Under the pieces are notes generated by a model, which saw only the letters and a list, made by a program, of their open reading frames with translations, was not told the origin of the DNA and ran no database searches. A stretch of DNA of 64,000 nucleotides from Microbacterium sufflavum. Its GTDB lineage: Bacteria; Actinomycetota; Actinomycetes; Actinomycetales; Microbacteriaceae. The stretch is taken from NCBI RefSeq assembly GCF_023101165.1, contig NZ_CP078076.1, positions 3,410,001-3,474,000 of the forward strand, in the 5' to 3' direction. This document shows, in pieces, positions 60,465 through 64,000 of the stretch. The first letter of the stretch is position 1. Every line of letters begins with the position of its first letter. The position numbers were made by a program, and so were the translations under genes.

Positions 60465-61367
60465 TCACTTCTTCGCGTCGGCGTCCTTCTGGACCTTCTC
60501 CAGCGAGGCCACGAGGTCCTTCACCGGCGTCTGCAGCGCCACCGCCGTGCCACCGGAGGACTCGAGGAGTCCCGCCTGCACGTCCTCGTTCGTCTGGAAG
60601 ATCTCGACCAGCTTGTTGTAGGTCTCGTTGTCGGCATCCTCCGCGCGGGCCGCGAAGATGTTCACGTACGGCAGGGCGCTCGGGTCCTCGGGGTCGTCCT
60701 GCGCGATCGCGTCGTCGAACGTGAGCCCGGCGTCCTCCACGAAGTCGTTGTTGATGATCGCAGCGGCGACATCGGGCAGCGAGGTGGGGATGAGCGCCGC
60801 CTCCAGCGCCTTCACCTGCACCTTCGACTTCTCGGTGTCGACGTCGGCGAGGTCGGAGTAGGGCGTGCCGCCGCTCTTCAGCTCGACGAGGCCGGCCTGC
60901 TGCAGCACGTTCAGCGCGCGGGCCTGGTTCGACGCGTCGTCCGGCACGGCGACGGTCTCGCCCTTGGGGATGTCGTCCACGTCGTCGTACTTCTTCGAGT
61001 ACAGGCCGAGCGGGTAGATCGCGGTGGAGCCGATCGGCGTGAGGTCGGAGCCCGAGGCGTTGTTGTACTCGGCGAGGTACACGATGTGCTGGAACTGGTT
61101 GAGGTCGATCTCGCCCTCGCTCAGCGCGGGGTTCGGCTGCTCGTAGGAGCCGAAGTCGACCAGCTCGACCGTGATGCCCTCGTCGGCGGCAGCCTCGACG
61201 AAGGCGGGCCACTGCGCGTCGCCCTTGCCGACGACCCCGATCTTGACGGTCTCGTTCCCCGCGTCGCCGGAACCGGCGTCGGAGGAGGCCGTCGCGCATC
61301 CGGAGAGCGCGACGAACAGCGGGACCGCGGCGAGCGCGGCGAGGACGGTGGTGGTGCGGCGGGACAT
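60465..61367 (-). CDS. metQ: Methionine-binding lipoprotein
   Basis: A 300-residue NlpA-type lipoprotein. The signal peptide ends with lipobox ALSGC (Cys24). The ligand fold reads VKIGVVGKGDAQWPAF, LVDFGSYEQPNPALSEGEIDLNQFQHIVYL and TVAVPDDASNQARALNVLQQAGLV (quoted in part), typical of MetQ. First gene of metQNI. A TAACGT box (minus strand, 61401-61406) precedes a short leader with AAGGAAC. No SAM riboswitch fits in the 125-base gap. Confidence 0.92.
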   Translation of the reverse strand: MSRRTTTVLAALAAVPLFVALSGCATASSDAGSGDAGNETVKIGVVGKGDAQWPAFVEAAADEGITVELVDFGSYEQPNPALSEGEIDLNQFQHIVYLAEYNNASGSDLTPIGSTAIYPLGLYSKKYDDVDDIPKGETVAVPDDASNQARALNVLQQAGLVELKSGGTPYSDLADVDTEKSKVQVKALEAALIPTSLPDVAAAIINNDFVEDAGLTFDDAIAQDDPEDPSALPYVNIFAARAEDADNETYNKLVEIFQTNEDVQAGLLESSGGTAVALQTPVKDLVASLEKVQKDADAKK

Positions 61368-61400
61368 GATGAGGGGGTTCCTTCCTGGCGGGACCCGACT

Positions 61401-61406
61401 ACGTTA
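61401..61406 (-). promoter_or_regulatory. Candidate -10 box of metQNI
   Basis: TAACGT on the minus strand, giving a leader of about 27 bases. Confidence 0.4.
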
Positions 61407-61492
61407 GGCAGGTCGGGCGCAGGCGGCGGAATCGCGCCGTCACACGGCGTCACAGGTCCCGGCGGCGCCCGGGGCGGACCACCGGGTGAGGG

Positions 61493-63259
61493 TCAGTCGA
61501 ACTCCTCGATGCCCTGCAGACGCACCTGTTCGAGGTCGAGCCGGGCCGAGATGCGCCGCACCACCAGGTCGTCCACGGTCCCGGCGCTGCGCAGCCCGAG
61601 CAGCACCTCGCGCTTGCGGTCGAGCAGCGCGAGCTTGAGTCGCGTGTGCTCCTCGTGCCGGATGAGCGGAGAGCGCTGGGCCAGGTCGACGTCGGCCGAG
61701 GTCGCGATCATCTGCAGCACCGTGCCGTCGCTCGACTCGGGGTCGACCGCGCCGCCGACGCCGCCGTCGGGTTCCGGCTCCCCGGTGCCCTCCTCCCCGC
61801 CGATGCCCAGGGGGTCGGGCTCGCCGAGCATGTCGTCCAGCGCCTCGGCCTCCGCGTCGATCAGGGCCTGCTCCCGCGCCAGGGTCCGGGCGTTCGCGAA
61901 CTCCAGGTTGCGATACCCCTCGGCCCGCACGTGATCGCGCACCTCCGCGCCGACGCCGTGCTCGGCGGCCAGGTCGTCCAGCGCGGCCAGAGCGGCGCCG
62001 GAGATCGCGCGCTCCGCGAGCTCGAACTCCTCGGCCTCCGCGTGGTCGACCGGGAACCGCGCCCAGCGCACCAGGGCGGGCAGCATGGGGGCCTGCGCGA
62101 GCAGACTGAGCAGGATCACCCCGGCCGTCACGAGCACGATCTCGTCGCGGCCGGCGATCGCGCCGCCCTCGGTCACGGTCGTGGGCACCGACAGGGCGAT
62201 CGCGAGCGACACGGCTCCGCGCATCCCCGCGACGGTGGACACGAGGCGGGCACGGGAGCGCGAGCCAGGGGCCGGGCGGGCGGACGGCCTGCCCTGGAAC
62301 AGCACGTTGAGCAGCTGGAACAGGTAGCGCACGACCAGCAGCGTGGCCCACACCGCGAGCGTGATCAGCACCAGTCGCCCGATCACCGACGGCGGCACCT
62401 CGTGCACCACGTACTGCACCTCGAGCCCGATGAGCACGAACAGCGCGCCGTTGAGGAGGAACACGCCGAAGGGCCACGCCGCGTCCGCCTGGCGCCGCGA
62501 CGCCGCAGTCGTCACGCGCGGCGACACCCAGGCCACGATGAGTCCGGCCACGACCACGGCCAGCACCCCCGAGGCGTGCACCATCTCGGCGACCAGGAAC
62601 GCCGAGAACGGCACGAGCAGCAGCGTCACGTTGATGACGATGGTCGACGACATGCGACGCAGCAGCAGGTACGCGATCGCGGCGACCGCGACGCCCGCCG
62701 CGACCCCGCCGACGTACGACACCAGCACGTCCCACGTGACGGAGAGCGGCGTGACCTGGCCGCCGAGCGCGAGCGACACCGCGATCGCATACAGGACGAG
62801 CGCGGTGCCGTCGTTCGTGAGGCTCTCCGCCTTCAGCTTCATGAACATGCGTCGCGGCAGCAGACGTCCGAGCGCGGCAACCGCGGTGGCATCGGGCGGG
62901 GCGACGGCGGCGCCCAGGATGAGCGCGACCTCCCACGGCATCCCGAACAGCACGCCGATGCCCGCGACCGCGAACGCCGAGGCCACCACGAGCAGGGTGC
63001 TCATCGGCAGGATGTAGCGGAAGTCGCGGCGGATCGAGCGCAGCGACGTGGTGAGGCTCTCCCAGAACAGGATCACGGGCAGGAACAGCAGCAGCACGGT
63101 CTCCGGCGGCAGCTGCACCTCGCGCAGCTCCGGCACGAAACCGAGCAGCAGTCCGAGCAGGACGAGGACGAGCGGGAGCGCGAGACGCACGCGCGGGGCG
63201 ATCAGGGTTCCGACGAGGATCGTGAGTCCGAGCAGGACGGTGACTTCAAGGCCTTCCAT
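61493..63259 (-). CDS. Na+/H+ antiporter, CPA1 family
   Basis: A 588-residue antiporter with about 12 helices in the first 400 residues. The ion-site motif is LKAESLTNDGTALVLYAIAV (Asn-Asp pair), and GAAVAPPDATAVAALGRLL is also conserved. The C-terminal 190 residues are hydrophilic and acidic (regulatory tail). ATG with GGGAGG upstream; TATCCT box (minus strand, 63286-63291). Role: sodium and pH balance. Confidence 0.92.
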   Translation of the reverse strand: MEGLEVTVLLGLTILVGTLIAPRVRLALPLVLVLLGLLLGFVPELREVQLPPETVLLLFLPVILFWESLTTSLRSIRRDFRYILPMSTLLVVASAFAVAGIGVLFGMPWEVALILGAAVAPPDATAVAALGRLLPRRMFMKLKAESLTNDGTALVLYAIAVSLALGGQVTPLSVTWDVLVSYVGGVAAGVAVAAIAYLLLRRMSSTIVINVTLLLVPFSAFLVAEMVHASGVLAVVVAGLIVAWVSPRVTTAASRRQADAAWPFGVFLLNGALFVLIGLEVQYVVHEVPPSVIGRLVLITLAVWATLLVVRYLFQLLNVLFQGRPSARPAPGSRSRARLVSTVAGMRGAVSLAIALSVPTTVTEGGAIAGRDEIVLVTAGVILLSLLAQAPMLPALVRWARFPVDHAEAEEFELAERAISGAALAALDDLAAEHGVGAEVRDHVRAEGYRNLEFANARTLAREQALIDAEAEALDDMLGEPDPLGIGGEEGTGEPEPDGGVGGAVDPESSDGTVLQMIATSADVDLAQRSPLIRHEEHTRLKLALLDRKREVLLGLRSAGTVDDLVVRRISARLDLEQVRLQGIEEFD

Positions 63260-63300
63260 CCCTACCTCCCAACGCTATGGGGAGAAGGATATTCCTGGTC

Positions 63301-64000
63301 TCAGCCGATCTGTTCGGTGAGTTCGAACCAGCGCAGCTCGAGCTCCTCGATCTCGGCCTCCTGCGCCGAGATCTCCTTCATCCGCTCCCCCAGTCCGGCG
63401 TAGTCGGACTGGTCGTGGTCGGCGAGCGCGTGCTTGGCCGCGTCGACCTGCGCGGTGAGCTTCTGGATGCGTCGTTCGAGCGCCGCGACCTCTTTCTGCG
63501 CCGTGCGGAGCGCGGCACCGTCGAGGCCGGTCGGTGCCGCCGCAGCGGCACTCGCGGAGGGCTTCGGCCCCTCGGCCTCCACCCGCTCGCGCAGCCGCAG
63601 GTACTCGTCCACGCCGCCGGGGAGGTGGCGCAGCCGTCCGGCGCCGTCGGGCCCCGGGAGGATCGCGTACTGCTGGTCGGTCACGCGCTCCAGGAAGTAC
63701 CGGTCGTGGCTGACGACCAGGAGGGTGCCCGACCAGGAGTCGAGGAGGTCCTCGATCGCGGCGAGCATGTCGGTGTCCATGTCGTTGGTCGGCTCGTCGA
63801 GGATCAGCACGTTGGGCTGGTCGAGCAGCACGAGCAGCAGCTGCAACCGGCGCTGCTGGCCGCCCGAGAGGTCTTTGACCGGTGTCGACAGCTGCGCCGA
63901 CGAGAACCCGAGCCGCTCCAGCAGCTGACCGGGCGTGAGGTCTTGCGCCTTCGACCCGGCGCCGAGCGTGTAGGAGGTGCGCAACCCGGAGATCACCACG
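63301..64000 (-). CDS. ABC-F family ATPase (Uup-like), 5' part outside the window
   Basis: The last 232 codons of a soluble double ATPase. The visible half has the signature KDLSGGQQRRLQLLLVLL, Walker B VLILDEPTNDMDTDML, the H-loop VVSHDRYFL, and a C-terminal coiled coil (about the last 70 residues, KEVAALERRIQKLTAQVDAA). This Uup-type tail binds nucleic acid. Expected role is at the ribosome. No start is visible because the gene runs off the right edge. Confidence 0.92.
   Translation of the reverse strand, partial: VVISGLRTSYTLGAGSKAQDLTPGQLLERLGFSSAQLSTPVKDLSGGQQRRLQLLLVLLDQPNVLILDEPTNDMDTDMLAAIEDLLDSWSGTLLVVSHDRYFLERVTDQQYAILPGPDGAGRLRHLPGGVDEYLRLRERVEAEGPKPSASAAAAAPTGLDGAALRTAQKEVAALERRIQKLTAQVDAAKHALADHDQSDYAGLGERMKEISAQEAEIEELELRWFELTEQIG

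Noticed and set aside
61368..61492. SAM or S-box riboswitch upstream of metQNI
   Set aside because: The gap is only about 125 bases and shows a simple -10 box and short leader, with no multi-stem core.
1..64000. CRISPR arrays, prophage, insertion sequences or integrases
   Set aside because: No spaced direct repeats, transposase or integrase motifs, or terminal inverted repeats were seen. Composition is uniform and all long coding frames have housekeeping or metabolic assignments.

Overview
The window is very GC-rich (roughly 70% by eye), densely coded and free of mobile DNA. Gene order, leaderless-type promoters and gene content point to an actinobacterium of the Microbacteriaceae, most likely Microbacterium or a close relative. 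Every gene start and product below was read from the sequence; no database was searched. No gene-free stretch exceeds about 230 bases. The largest are 33263-33489 (sdh promoter region) and 42946-43167 (between rplY and a small membrane protein gene).

Layout. 1-3322 (mostly minus): partial membrane gene, NarL-type histidine kinase and regulator, RNA methyltransferase. 3346-9897: maf, acyl-CoA carboxylase alpha chain, lpdA-type flavoprotein, purine nucleoside phosphorylase and an overlapping phosphosugar mutase, then an HPr-like gene. 10166-17748: a mannitol island with a PRD regulator facing an operon that carries EIIB-like, HPr, EI, mannitol EIICB, EIIA and mannitol-1-phosphate dehydrogenase. 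17844-21796: a tightly overlapped flavin monooxygenase, BASS-family transporter and epimerase/SDR cassette, plus a hydrolase. 21807-31997 (minus): nucleoside uptake ABC system (BMP lipoprotein, ATPase, two permeases), cytidine deaminase, thymidine phosphorylase, adenosine deaminase, then a polysaccharide deacetylase and a PfkB kinase. 32147-33262: mannose-1-phosphate guanylyltransferase. 33490-36980: sdhCDAB. 37082-42945: BrkB-like protein, exonuclease III, DUF4166-like protein, trpS, a Pro-rich membrane protein, pth, rplY. 43168-46473: a small membrane protein and a gluconate divergon (2-hydroxyacid dehydrogenase and gluconokinase opposite gnd). 46534-53083: FAD oxidase, OmpR-type two-component system, and an FMN-binding lipoprotein/ApbE/RnfD-reductase redox operon whose last gene is frameshifted. 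53165-55710: prs, glmU and tRNA-Gln. 55825-64000: GNAT, MarR, SDR, pseudouridine synthase, methionine ABC importer (metQNI), Na+/H+ antiporter and a partial ABC-F ATPase.

How it works together. Nucleosides enter through the BMP/ABC system and are deaminated or phosphorolysed by Cdd, DeoA, Add and PNP. The mutase overlapping PNP could return ribose-1-phosphate to the pentose phosphate pool, which Prs and Gnd also serve. Mannitol is imported and phosphorylated by a self-contained PTS. The order maf-accA3-lpdA-deoD-pmmB-add-deoA-cdd-sdhCDAB-brkB/trpS, and pth-rplY with prs-glmU, matches what I recall of the Mycobacterium tuberculosis chromosome. The mannitol, monooxygenase and flavin-redox blocks therefore look like lineage-specific insertions in an old backbone.

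The most notable points are: a recurring -10 hexamer (TANNNT) 6-7 bases before the start codon of at least thirteen genes, indicating leaderless mRNAs; overlapping divergent -10 boxes at 3329-3338; a tRNA-Gln whose last base lies one base from the glmU start codon; the frameshifted redox gene at about 51013; and a 41-residue membrane protein at 43168.
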